The notes below the pieces were generated by a model that was not told the DNA's origin, searched no databases, and worked only from the letters and a program-made list of their open reading frames with translations. Shown here in pieces: positions 44,902-52,978 of a stretch of DNA of 54,507 bases (its first letter is position 1; every line of letters begins with the position of its first letter). The position numbers and the translations under genes were made by a program. Location of the stretch: positions 1-54,507 of the forward strand of contig JAGGXX010000016.1 of the NCBI GenBank assembly GCA_021162845.1. Direction: 5' to 3'. This stretch comes from Thermoprotei archaeon (GTDB lineage Archaea > Thermoproteota > Thermoprotei > QMSL01 > B3-G16).

Positions 44902-45921
44902 TCACCTAGCCGCCATTATGCGTTCTACGAGTTCCATGGTTTTAACGGCATCCCTGAAGTTAGTTTCAGGCTCTTTATCCTCCTTTATGCAATCTATGAA
45001 GTGTCTATCTTCCTGGTAGTACCCGTATAGCACATGAAAATCCCTACACCCGTTCACGAGATCCAGGTTCTTTATGATCTCCACCTCGCTATATGGCCTA
45101 TCGTCCTTTAATATGTAAGCTTTCTGCTCCTCGGGAGGCTCTAACGGCACGTTCACCAACGCATAGATCCCCTTAGAGTGCATCTCAAAATAATGTATAC
45201 GACCGCCTGAGGAGTAATTCGAACATAGGTGACCTATGCACCCACTTCGGAACTTGATCAAGGCGTTAAAGCTATTCGGATAGTCAGCATAGAAGCTTTT
45301 AATGTAACTAACAACCTCCTCGACTTCGCCTCCCATGAACCTAAGGGCGTCGACTGCGTGTATGACATCGGCTACTAGGTAGCTTACGCGGCCCCAGGGC
45401 TGATCACGACCTATCATATTCTTGTGAAAGACGGCGATACAATGCGTCATGTGTCCCCTTTCCTCGACTATGCGCTTTGCCTCCCTGAAGACCGGGATGA
45501 ACCTCCTGTTAAAGCCAACCATCGTCTTGAGACCGTGTTTTTCGGCAAGCCCAGCCATTCTCCTCGTCTCACTGGACCTGATGCCCGGTGGCTTTTCTAT
45601 GAAGACGTGTAATCCGCGCTTTAAGCACTCCATTACGATCTTCACTAGGGGATCAGCATTAGCATAAAAGCCCACCGGAAGGGGAGCCATGATCACATAG
45701 ACAGCATCTAAGGACATCTTCTCAAGCATAATCCTGTAATCCTTAAACCGGTATTCCACCCCGTACTTATCAGCGGTAGCGTTAAGCCTATGTTCATTTA
45801 GATCGCAGATGGCGACTATCTCCACATCTCTAAAGCTAGCTAAAGAGGGATAGTGGGCCTTATTGGCATGACTACCAGCACCTATAAACCCTATCTTAAT
45901 TCTATCCATGAGCATTACCAA
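44902..45921 (-). CDS. Gfo/Idh/MocA-family oxidoreductase
   Basis: 339 residues. IGFIGAGSHANKAHYPSLASF is the NAD(P) fold, VAICDLNEHRL the second strand, and GLHVFIEKPPGIRSSE the catalytic lysine loop (EKP). AGLAEKHGLKTMVGFNRRFIPVFREAK is the substrate-binding helix. Family members oxidise sugars such as inositol, glucose and their acids. It is the promoter-proximal gene of the pair with the isomerase. ATG 45921 and ATG 45909 are both possible; the family fold begins at the latter (MDRIKIGFIG). Confidence 0.88.
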   Translation of the reverse strand: MVMLMDRIKIGFIGAGSHANKAHYPSLASFRDVEIVAICDLNEHRLNATADKYGVEYRFKDYRIMLEKMSLDAVYVIMAPLPVGFYANADPLVKIVMECLKRGLHVFIEKPPGIRSSETRRMAGLAEKHGLKTMVGFNRRFIPVFREAKRIVEERGHMTHCIAVFHKNMIGRDQPWGRVSYLVADVIHAVDALRFMGGEVEEVVSYIKSFYADYPNSFNALIKFRSGCIGHLCSNYSSGGRIHYFEMHSKGIYALVNVPLEPPEEQKAYILKDDRPYSEVEIIKNLDLVNGCRDFHVLYGYYQEDRHFIDCIKEDKEPETNFRDAVKTMELVERIMAAR

Positions 45922-46156
45922 GACATGAATATACTTCCACTAGCATTAAATCCTTTAGCGGAATCAGCGACCTTTATCAATCGGAATCATAGTGATTCAC
46001 TATTTTAAGGCAGTTTTCATGAAGCCCGAGGTGTAATATCCTTGATCAGAAGCTGAGCAGAGGCTAAAAATTCAGAGGACTTCCTTAGCGTGATATTAGA
46101 TGAGGATAATGTTAAATATCATTAATAATTGAGTAAAAGAGCAGGGGTGTCGTCCC

Positions 46157-46369
46157 TTGAATGAGAAGGTAGCAGTCTACATATCGAGGGAGCTTTATGA
46201 ACGAGTAAAGAAGGAAGTTGAAGAAAGCGGAGGGGAGTTTAAGGACGTATCAGAATACATAGAATTCGTACTTGAAGAACTTCTTAAGGAAGAGAACGAA
46301 GAGGCGGTCTATACTAAGGAGGAGGAAGAGGAGATAAAGAGAAGGTTAAGAGCCCTAGGATACATGTAA
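46157..46369 (+). CDS. Ribbon-helix-helix-like small protein (copy 1)
   Basis: 70 residues. VAVYISRELYERVKKEVEESG is an RHH-like strand and helix A, and FKDVSEYIEFVLEELLKEE helix B. The very acidic second half ends EIKRRLRALGYM, closely matching the end of the next small protein (RIIEKLRRLGYLD), so the two are paralogs. It has its own TATA-like element, GTTAAATATC, about 45 bases before the start. It lies 82 bases before copy 2, and both precede the ATP sulfurylase gene, which they may regulate. Confidence 0.65.
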   Translation: MNEKVAVYISRELYERVKKEVEESGGEFKDVSEYIEFVLEELLKEENEEAVYTKEEEEEIKRRLRALGYM

Positions 46370-46398
46370 CACGCAGGGCGGTGCACGGCATATACTGC

Positions 46399-46425
46399 CT
46401 AGATAAAAATTTTAATTATATTTAA
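46399..46425 (+). promoter_or_regulatory. AT-rich core promoter before the sulfate activation genes
   Basis: The run AAAATTTTAATTATATTTAA within about 46405-46426 lies about 25-45 bases before ATG 46452, so RHH copy 2 would have a near-leaderless transcript. It suggests copy 2, sat, the phosphodiesterase and cysC share one promoter separate from copy 1. Based on base composition and spacing only. Confidence 0.45.
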
Positions 46426-46451
46426 TTAGGAACTACTTATAGGGATCTAGG

Positions 46452-46688
46452 ATGGCCAGCGAAGGAGCAAGCGGCAAATATACTACAGTCTCCATCCCGG
46501 TTACGTTATATAGGAGGATCAAGAAGCTTATCGAGGACACAGGCTTCACCTCAGTATCCAGTTACGTAACTTACGTTCTGAGAGAGATCGTGGCAGCTCA
46601 TGAGATGGAGAAAGGCGAGGAACCCTTTACTCCTGAAGATCGTGAGAGGATTATCGAAAAGCTACGCAGGTTAGGCTATCTGGACTAG
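46452..46688 (+). CDS. Ribbon-helix-helix-like small protein (copy 2)
   Basis: 78 residues. KYTTVSIPVTLYRRIKKLIED is the ribbon and helix A, TGFTSVSSYVTYVLREIVAAH helix B of an RHH/CopG-like fold, and the tail FTPEDRERIIEKLRRLGYLD repeats the ending of copy 1. It precedes the ATP sulfurylase gene with almost no gap. RHH proteins bind DNA as dimers; a regulator of this operon is the simplest reading, though some RHH relatives near sat genes in other archaea have never been tested, to my knowledge. Confidence 0.7.
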   Translation: MASEGASGKYTTVSIPVTLYRRIKKLIEDTGFTSVSSYVTYVLREIVAAHEMEKGEEPFTPEDRERIIEKLRRLGYLD

Positions 46689-46698
46689 GGTGGGGGGC

Positions 46699-47853
46699 TT
46701 GGTAGCTAAACCGCATGGCGGTAAGCTAGTCAATAAGGTCTCGAGGGAACCCAGGAGAAGCAGGCTTTTAGAGGAGGCGCGAGAGCTATATCAAATATCA
46801 TTGGATTTGGATACAGCAGTGGATGTAGAGAATATTGCCCATGGCGTTTATAGCCCTCTTGAGGGCTTCATGATTCAAGATGACTACCTTCATGTCCTGG
46901 AGGATATGCGTCTGAGTGATGATACTCCATGGACTATGCCCCTGATCCTAGACTTAGACCCTAGGAAAATGAGGGGAATCTCAGAGGGTGATGATGTAAC
47001 ATTAGCCTTTCGTGGAAGCCCACTAGCGATCCTTCATATTGAGGAGATATACGAATGGGATAAGAAGCGATATGTAAGGAGAATTTATGGGACCACGGAT
47101 CCGGCCCATCCAGGCATAGCTCAAGTTATGCAACGCAGGGAGCTTTTGATCGGAGGGCCAATAGAGCTGTTAAGTAATGTCCCGATATCGCCTAATTTCG
47201 AGCGCTATTTATTATGGCCCGCTGAAACGCGTGTGTTGTTCGAGGAAAAAGGATGGAGGAGGATAGCTGGCTTCCAAACCAGAAATGTACCCCATATGGG
47301 GCACGAATATATTCAAAAGGCGGCACTCACATTCGTAGACGGCCTCTTCATAAATCCTCTAATAGGAAAGAAGAAGCCTGGGGATTGGCGCGATGAAGTG
47401 ATCTTAGAAGCATACGAAGCCCTTATCAGGTACTATTACCCTAGGGACGCAACAGTACTGGCCATTTTAAGGACCAGAATGAGGTATGCCGGCCCTAGGG
47501 AAGCCGTACATCATGCGATCATTAGGAAGAATTTTGGGTGTACTCACTTCATAATTGGAAGGGATCACGCTGGTGTGGATAATTATTATGGGCCTTATGA
47601 TGCTTGGCAGATCTTTCAGGAGTTTCCCGATTTGGGCATAACCCCGCTCTTCATCCGCGAAGCGTTTTATTGTCGTAAATGCAACGGCATGGTGAACGAG
47701 AAGATATGTCCTCATGACGAACAGTATAGGATTAGGATTAGCGGTACAAGAATACGGGAGATGATCAAGAAGGGAGAGATACCGCCTTCGGAGCTCATGC
47801 GACCTGAGGTAGCTAAGGCTATTCTAAGGTTTAAGGAGCTATTCGTGAGATGA
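46699..47853 (+). CDS. sat: Sulfate adenylyltransferase (ATP sulfurylase)
   Basis: About 384 residues. GFQTRNVPHMGHEYIQKAAL carries the HxGH nucleotide-binding motif and QTRN sulfate loop, LINPLIGKKKPGD follows, and IRKNFGCTHFIIGRDHAGVD and YCRKCNGMVNEKICPHDEQYR (a zinc-binding cysteine/histidine cluster) are typical of archaeal/bacterial Sat. It makes adenosine 5'-phosphosulfate from sulfate and ATP. GTG 46690 is possible, but TTG 46699 follows GGGTGGGGGG at proper spacing. Together with cysC it should produce PAPS. Confidence 0.93.
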   Translation: MVAKPHGGKLVNKVSREPRRSRLLEEARELYQISLDLDTAVDVENIAHGVYSPLEGFMIQDDYLHVLEDMRLSDDTPWTMPLILDLDPRKMRGISEGDDVTLAFRGSPLAILHIEEIYEWDKKRYVRRIYGTTDPAHPGIAQVMQRRELLIGGPIELLSNVPISPNFERYLLWPAETRVLFEEKGWRRIAGFQTRNVPHMGHEYIQKAALTFVDGLFINPLIGKKKPGDWRDEVILEAYEALIRYYYPRDATVLAILRTRMRYAGPREAVHHAIIRKNFGCTHFIIGRDHAGVDNYYGPYDAWQIFQEFPDLGITPLFIREAFYCRKCNGMVNEKICPHDEQYRIRISGTRIREMIKKGEIPPSELMRPEVAKAILRFKELFVR

Positions 47854-47859
47854 GCGACC

Positions 47860-49188
47860 ATGAGGAAGCTATTAGTCATTGGGTTAGACGCAGCACCACC
47901 TCGCCTCTTATATGAGGAGCTCGTGGGTGAGCTACCTACCTTAGGCGCCCTCATAGAGGAGGGAGCTCGTTATCAATTAAAAAGCTGTCATCCACCGATA
48001 ACAATTCCGGCCTGGGCTGTTATGACGACGGGGAAGACGCCTGGCGAGCTCGGCTTATACGGCTTCAGGCATAGAAAGCCCGGAGCCTATAATGAGTACT
48101 GGATCGCCAGTTCTAGGAGCATACATTTTCCCCAGACATGGGACATCCTCGGAAGAAGAGGGTTGAGGAGCGTAATCGTAGGGGTACCTCCAAGCTATCC
48201 TCCACGCCCCATAAGAGGGTACATGATCAGCTGCTTCATAACGCCTTCTAATGAGGTACGTTTTACATGGCCCCCCAGTTTAAAGAGGGAGCTGAAGGAC
48301 TACATATTTGACGTGGTATTCCGAACGAATGAGCGGGATAAGCTCATCCAGGAGCTATGGAGGATGACCAAAAGGCGTTTCCAGGTCCTGAGGATGTTAA
48401 GCAGAAGGAAATGGGATTTCTTCATGTTCGTCGAGATAGGAGTGGACAGAGTGCAACATGCCTTCTGGGGATATATGGATAAGGAGCATCACAAGTACGA
48501 GCCGGGTAATAAATACGAGGAGGTGATAAAGGAGTACTACAAGTTGATAGACGAGGAGCTTGAACAACTCCTTAAAGAGGTACCTAAGGATGCGATAATA
48601 GTCCTGGTCTCCGATCATGGAGCTAAGAGGATGAAAGGGGCCTTCTGCGTGAATCAGTGGCTAGCCGATGAGGGGTATCTTAAGTTAAAGGAGGAGCCAA
48701 AGAAGCCCGGTATGGAGTTAAGGGAAGTGGAGGTAGACTGGAGCCAGACGACTGCTTGGGGATGGGGAGGATATTATGCACGCATATTCATAAACCTAAA
48801 AGGAAGAGAGCCCCATGGCTATATAGATAAGAGGGACTATGAAGCTATCAGGGACCAGCTTATACGCGATTTAGAGAGGATAAGGGGACCACATGGTGAG
48901 AGGTGGGATACTAAGGCGTATAGGCCCGAGGATCTCTATCAAGAGGTTAAGGGAAGTCCACCAGATCTGATAGTCTATTTCGATGATTTAAGCTGGCGCA
49001 GTGCGGGCACATTAGGATGGCCCACTAATTACCTAAGGGAAAACGATCGGGGGCCAGATGATGCAGTTCATGATTGGTACGGGATATACGTAGTACATGA
49101 TCCCCAAGGCACGATCGAAGTTGGAGAAAAGGGAATTATGAAGATAGAATGCATTAATGATCATCTATTAGAGTTGATAGGTGTCTGA
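47860..49188 (+). CDS. Alkaline-phosphatase-superfamily phosphodiesterase/nucleotide pyrophosphatase
   Basis: 442 residues of the type I phosphodiesterase family. LLVIGLDAAPP holds Asp10 as metal ligand, CHPPITIPAWAVMTTG the nucleophile Thr48, FVEIGVDRVQHAFWGY the second Asp/His pair and VLVSDHGAKR the third; a last histidine lies in DDAVHDWYGIY. Such enzymes split phosphodiesters, pyrophosphates or sulfate esters. The gene begins 6 bases after sat and overlaps cysC by 8 bases, so it is part of the sulfate-activation operon. Possible roles are hydrolysis of APS/PAPS/PAP or of a sulfated product; none is established. Confidence 0.87.
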   Translation: MRKLLVIGLDAAPPRLLYEELVGELPTLGALIEEGARYQLKSCHPPITIPAWAVMTTGKTPGELGLYGFRHRKPGAYNEYWIASSRSIHFPQTWDILGRRGLRSVIVGVPPSYPPRPIRGYMISCFITPSNEVRFTWPPSLKRELKDYIFDVVFRTNERDKLIQELWRMTKRRFQVLRMLSRRKWDFFMFVEIGVDRVQHAFWGYMDKEHHKYEPGNKYEEVIKEYYKLIDEELEQLLKEVPKDAIIVLVSDHGAKRMKGAFCVNQWLADEGYLKLKEEPKKPGMELREVEVDWSQTTAWGWGGYYARIFINLKGREPHGYIDKRDYEAIRDQLIRDLERIRGPHGERWDTKAYRPEDLYQEVKGSPPDLIVYFDDLSWRSAGTLGWPTNYLRENDRGPDDAVHDWYGIYVVHDPQGTIEVGEKGIMKIECINDHLLELIGV

Positions 49189-49723
49189 GGTGAGAGGAGC
49201 CGTTATCTGGTTTACAGGATTACCAGGAAGCGGCAAGACCACGGTAGCTAAAGGGGTTATGAGGCGGCTTAAAGAGATGGGGTATAAAGTCGAGTTGCTT
49301 GATGGAGACGAGGTCAGGAAGTGGTTAAGCCCAGAGGCAGGTTTTACAAGGGAGGACAGAGAGAGACATTTAATTAGGGTAGCCCATGTGGCTAAATTGC
49401 TAGCAAGAAATGGGGTACTAGCCCTCTGTAGTTTTGTCTCTCCATATCGATACGTGAGGCAGAGGGTTAGGGGCATAATTGAGGAGGAGGCGCCTTTTGT
49501 GGAGGTATACGTCAGGTGTAGCTTAAATGAGTGTATGAGGAGGGATCCCAAAGGCCTTTATAAGCGGGCTTTACGAGGTGAGATAAAGCATATGACGGGA
49601 GTAGACGATCCATACGAAGAGCCACTGAAGCCAGAGGTAATCGTGGATACGGAACACGAGTCAATTAGCACGTGCGTGGTGAAAGTTCTAAACAAGCTCA
49701 AAGAATTAGACATAATCGCATGA
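49181..49723 (+). CDS. cysC: Adenylylsulfate kinase (APS kinase)
   Basis: 180 residues. Walker A GLPGSGKT (13-20), LLDGDEVRKWLSPEAGFTREDRERHLIRVA is the APS-binding signature, ALCSFVSPYRYVRQRVR follows and the lid has RDPKGLYKRALRGEIKHMTG. It phosphorylates APS to PAPS, the universal sulfuryl donor. GTG 49181 or GTG 49190 can start it. No PAPS reductase or sulfotransferase gene lies in this window, so the product's use is unknown. Confidence 0.94.
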   Translation: MSEVRGAVIWFTGLPGSGKTTVAKGVMRRLKEMGYKVELLDGDEVRKWLSPEAGFTREDRERHLIRVAHVAKLLARNGVLALCSFVSPYRYVRQRVRGIIEEEAPFVEVYVRCSLNECMRRDPKGLYKRALRGEIKHMTGVDDPYEEPLKPEVIVDTEHESISTCVVKVLNKLKELDIIA

Positions 49724-49850
49724 TTAGTTCGTTAATGGGAGCAAGTAGGAGGATTCATAAACCCTTAATCCCTATCAGGTTCTCGTAAAGCGATGGCTTT
49801 TGACTCGCATTTGTTTTACGAAAAATGTATTTGAAGATAATCGGGGAAGC

Positions 49851-50859
49851 TTAGGATGAAAGTTCAGCTATAGCCTCAGCGTAATACATGCGATCCCTAG
49901 AACTTATCATAAAGCATTCTGCCCGGGCTATCAGCTCCTCATAAATATCCCTCTGAGCTTTAAAAAGCCCATCCAGGTCTATTGTAGGATGCATATATGC
50001 ATATCTAACAATGGGATCTTCAAATATGTTCCTGTGCATCCGACCTACCACTAATAGGCGCTTCAGGGCCTCTTCCGCATCGGCCTCCTTAAGGGCCTTA
50101 GAGCCTTTCATGAGCAAGTAGATCCTATGCACCCTAGATTTAAGGACTAGCTTCTCTTTACCTATGACTTCCTCGAATGGAAGCTTGAATTCTCCAATGG
50201 TCCTGCCTATGAGGGGCAAGCCTTTAAAAAACCATCTGAGACGCATCTTAAGGCCTAAACTAATGGGAAGCTTTAAGTTGAGCTTCTTCAGGTGATAGGT
50301 ATGTACGGTCATTGGGGTAGGGAAACAATATAGCAGGCCTCCAGGACCTACTATAACTATGTCATCCGACATGAAGTTAAACCCATGGTCCTTAATTAGG
50401 CGTATTATCGTAAACGTCTTGCCAGTTTCAGGTGGCGCAATTATCAGATTAGCCTTATGATCACGTTCAATGCATGCTGCGTGTAATAACGAATAGCCTT
50501 TGAGAAGTAGCTTAAGCTCAAGTAGGCTTAGGAGCAATCTCTTAACTCGACCTCTTAGCCTACGAAAGAGCTCATATCTAGGGCTTAAAATTAACACCCT
50601 GGTTTTATGAAGCAGATCTTCTAGAAGGAACTTAGATTTTATGGGCAGCAGTCTTACGGAGCTCTCCCGATAGAGGGCTTCTGATGCGCTTTTGACTTCG
50701 TATTCAAAGTCACCAAAGTATATGCTGAGGTCGACGTCCTCGACTGAGGTCTTCTCACTTAGGAATAAGTCTGGTAAAAACTCTCGGCTGATCTGAGGCC
50801 TTAGGTTCGTAGCTACCTTAACGATGCCATGTATGTCGTAAACCCTCGTTTTCCTTCAC
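49851..50859 (-). CDS. HprK-like P-loop kinase, N-terminus apparently frameshifted
   Basis: The frame 49851-50855 is open and reads as one protein: an N-terminal part (YDIHGIVKVATNLRPQ .. EVKSASEALYRESS) and a P-loop domain LLHAACIERDHKANLIIAPP-ETGKTFTIIRLI with NFMSDDIVIVG, as in HPr-kinase/PqqD-linked proteins. The first standard start in this frame is GTG 50597, which would cut off about 85 conserved-looking residues. A GTG at 50859, downstream of a good TATA-like element, opens VKENEG in the neighbouring frame; one extra base would join it to the main frame. So the gene is either freshly broken, misassembled, or uses a non-standard start. Substrate unknown. Confidence 0.6.
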
Positions 50860-50975
50860 CCGCTTAAGACAGACTATTCAATAAAACTCTTTCAGCTATT
50901 TAAGTATTTTAGCTCCAGTTAATAAGGGAATAAGCTCAATTTTTCTTCTACTCCTAAACACAATGATCCTTAAAA

Positions 50976-51359
50976 TCAAGTCATTTCCTTTAAACTGAAG
51001 TTTATATACATATCAACACTCTTCTCAATAATCCTGGGAACTCTACATAATTGTATTATAAGATCATCAAAGGATGCATGTAAAACACGAGAACCGTTAA
51101 GTAATAGGGTATTTCTAGAATTATATAGATTAGCCATAGTACTTCCCCCACCACTCATAACCTATAGAAGGCGATGATGAATGATGACACAGCGGAAAGA
51201 TGATGTAGGGACGTATAGCTGAGCCCAAGAGCTCATGGATAAAATGTAAAAGAAACTCTGAATATTTTCGTTTAGAATTCTCTTAAGGTCTTCATACTGA
51301 CGATTAGGAGAGCGCGCTAAGAGACGAATTGATAGAGTCGGCTCATATGAGGCCTCCAT
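50976..51359 (-). other. Open stretch with one in-frame TAG, probably not a gene
   Basis: Two frames (50976-51158 and 51162-51359) are in the same phase and separated only by TAG at 51162-51164 plus one codon, so together they would encode about 126 residues. I recognise nothing in it and the composition is not clearly coding. The C/D RNA candidate lies on the opposite strand inside it. A TAG read through cannot be inferred from this alone. Most likely chance or a decayed gene. Confidence 0.25.
51170..51226 (+). ncRNA. Candidate C/D box small RNA (2'-O-methylation guide)
   Basis: C box ATGATGA (51174-51180), 12-base guide, D' box CGGA (51193-51196, one change from CTGA), 4-base spacer, C' box TGATGT (51201-51206), 12-base guide AGGGACGTATAG, D box CTGA (51219-51222). 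Terminal stem GGC (51170-51172) with GCC (51223-51225). Both guides have the archaeal spacing of 12 bases. A TATA-like AATTATATAG lies about 50-60 bases before. RNA target not determined. Confidence 0.65.
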
Positions 51360-51378
51360 TCATCATTTAACAGGCATC

Positions 51379-51470
51379 AGCCAGGAGGGCCTGGCTCATC
51401 GCCTTTATTCCTAATGAAGGCCGGGAGAGAGCCATTCATCCCTACCCCACAAGGGGGCGTCTTGGCCCCA
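51379..51470. repeat. Cluster of three GC-rich stem-loops
   Basis: AGCCAGG (51379-51385) pairs with CCTGGCT (51390-51396) around AGGG; ATGAAGGC (51414-51421) pairs with GCCATTCAT (51431-51439) with one bulge; CCCC/GGGG and GGGGC/GCCCC-type pairs follow at 51445-51470. The flanks are AT-rich. This resembles the structured ends of IS200/IS605-type elements, but no transposase was found, so identity is open. Confidence 0.5.
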
Positions 51471-51688
51471 CCCCGATAATAGTATCTAAAATGAGGCCTT
51501 TTATATACTTAAAGGCAATTACACCGGGACTAGGGCCTGAGATGACCCTCATGGAGGCCATACTAGTCACGAACAGAAGGCAGGTATGCCTAAACATCTG
51601 ATGTGTTATGACTCCCTTAAGGAAGTACTCAAATAAGCTAATAGTCCTCTGATGTAGAGGACATTAACCGCATTATCATAATTAAATA

Positions 51689-52576
51689 CTAAAAGCATAT
51701 GACCTTCCCAGTATGAAGCTTTTCAAAGCAGTCCCCATACGCTTCAAGGAAGGCTGCCTCAGCTTTAAGGCCAGTGCAATGACCGGCATAAATCTTTTGG
51801 ACGCCAAGCCCCTTCAAAGCATCTATCGTCTTCTTTATCCTCTGCATATCTGCGCTCACCAAGTGAAGGCCCCCTACGACAGCATAAACTTCATTTACTT
51901 CACTGATCTTCATGGCCTTTTTAACTATGCTAACTATACCGGGATGAGCACAACCGGCTACTATGACCAACCCTTCCTTTGTGAGGCACGCTAAGCTTAC
52001 CTCGTCCTCGACCTTATCTGGGACCACCCTTCCATTCTCTAGCTTGTATAGGCCTACTAGGCACTCCCTTTCGAATGAGGTTCTCTCCTCTTCGCCTATT
52101 TCACCTGTGAGGAACGCTCCTGGTGCTAATCTTATGGGATCTTTAGTTAAGATCCATATCCCGCCTAACTTCCCTATTTCATCCTTTGAGCCTCCCCTCA
52201 GCGGCGGAATCCCAGCATATAAGAACTCAGGCTCTGTAGCGAAGCTGACCTTAAATATATCTGGATGGGCGAAGATTGGCGTTTCCTTATGTAGTTCCTT
52301 CATAATACCCATCAGACCTCCCGTGTGATCATAATGGCTATGGGAAAGCACTATCATGTCCACACTTCTCGGATCCACGCCTAGAAGCCTCATATTATGG
52401 AGGACTAACTCTGCATCAGATGCCGTGTCGAAGAGGATCCTCGTTCTCCTTCCATCATGTACTACGTCGAGTAGTAGCGAAAGCCCATGTCCAGCCCAAA
52501 AGGGGCTATTGTACCCCGCGTAGTCATCCACTAGTGTGTAGATCTTCAACTCATCCGCTTTCCCGACGTTGATCAT
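51689..52576 (-). CDS. Metallo-beta-lactamase-fold hydrolase, COG1237-like
   Basis: 295 residues. The metal site is HSHYDHTGG (about 79-87), with ILFDTASD before it and EKGLVIVAGCAHPGIVSI (Gly-Cys-Ala-His-Pro) and KIYAGHCTGLKAEA later. This GCAHPG plus GGLHL pattern is the COG1237 group, annotated in places as dihydropterin-type phosphate synthase; that pterin role cannot be checked here. It acts in the cytoplasm. GTG/ATG ambiguity is absent; ATG 52576 is preferred. Divergent from the region leading to sfsA. Confidence 0.87.
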   Translation of the reverse strand: MINVGKADELKIYTLVDDYAGYNSPFWAGHGLSLLLDVVHDGRRTRILFDTASDAELVLHNMRLLGVDPRSVDMIVLSHSHYDHTGGLMGIMKELHKETPIFAHPDIFKVSFATEPEFLYAGIPPLRGGSKDEIGKLGGIWILTKDPIRLAPGAFLTGEIGEEERTSFERECLVGLYKLENGRVVPDKVEDEVSLACLTKEGLVIVAGCAHPGIVSIVKKAMKISEVNEVYAVVGGLHLVSADMQRIKKTIDALKGLGVQKIYAGHCTGLKAEAAFLEAYGDCFEKLHTGKVICF

Positions 52577-52729
52577 AGCATACTCACCCTTGGGATCTAA
52601 ATATGGGGAATTACGTTAATATTAATATATTAACGCAGGGATAGAAGCCTTAGATTATAGCTTTCTGTGCCATAGTGTGTCTTTCTATGCCTCTAGGTAG
52701 GGTTTATAAGACTTCCCCCTACTACCTAT

Positions 52730-52870
52730 TGCCGACATAGTGAACCCTGTGATTAATGAGGATGATGAATCGTTAATAAACCCCGATTACCCGAGGGTGG
52801 TAGACCGCCGTAGGGTGGTCGGGGGATGCTAGCCGTAATGAACCCAACCGTGCCCGGCATAGTTTGAGAC
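52730..52870 (+). ncRNA. Candidate structured RNA upstream of sfsA
   Basis: A TATA-like TTTATAAG (52703-52710) is followed by at least four stems: CATAG/CTGTG with loop TGAACC; ATTAA/TTAAT enclosing GAT/ATC; a 12-bp stem 52781-52792 with 52813-52824, capped by GGTGG-TAGA-CCGCC; and GCCG (52832-52835) with CGGC (52855-52858). TGCCG (52730-52734) can instead pair with CGGCA (52855-52859), closing the whole structure. TGAACCC occurs in two loops. It fits no RNA family I know. Confidence 0.5.
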
Positions 52871-52978
52871 AATTTAATAGATGAAGGTGCGGTTTAGATG
52901 AACGGTATACCCTTGTCCTATAAAGGAACGGTAAATGAAGCTAGAGATACGGATCTTCATATATGAGGGAGGAGAGCT

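Noticed and set aside
52762-52768. ATGATGA inside the sfsA leader as a C box
   Set aside because: The base following a 12-base guide is CCCC and no CTGA occurs nearby; it belongs to a stem-loop instead.
52730-52870. Assignment as RNase P, SRP or 5S RNA
   Set aside because: Size of about 140 bases and lack of their conserved core motifs.
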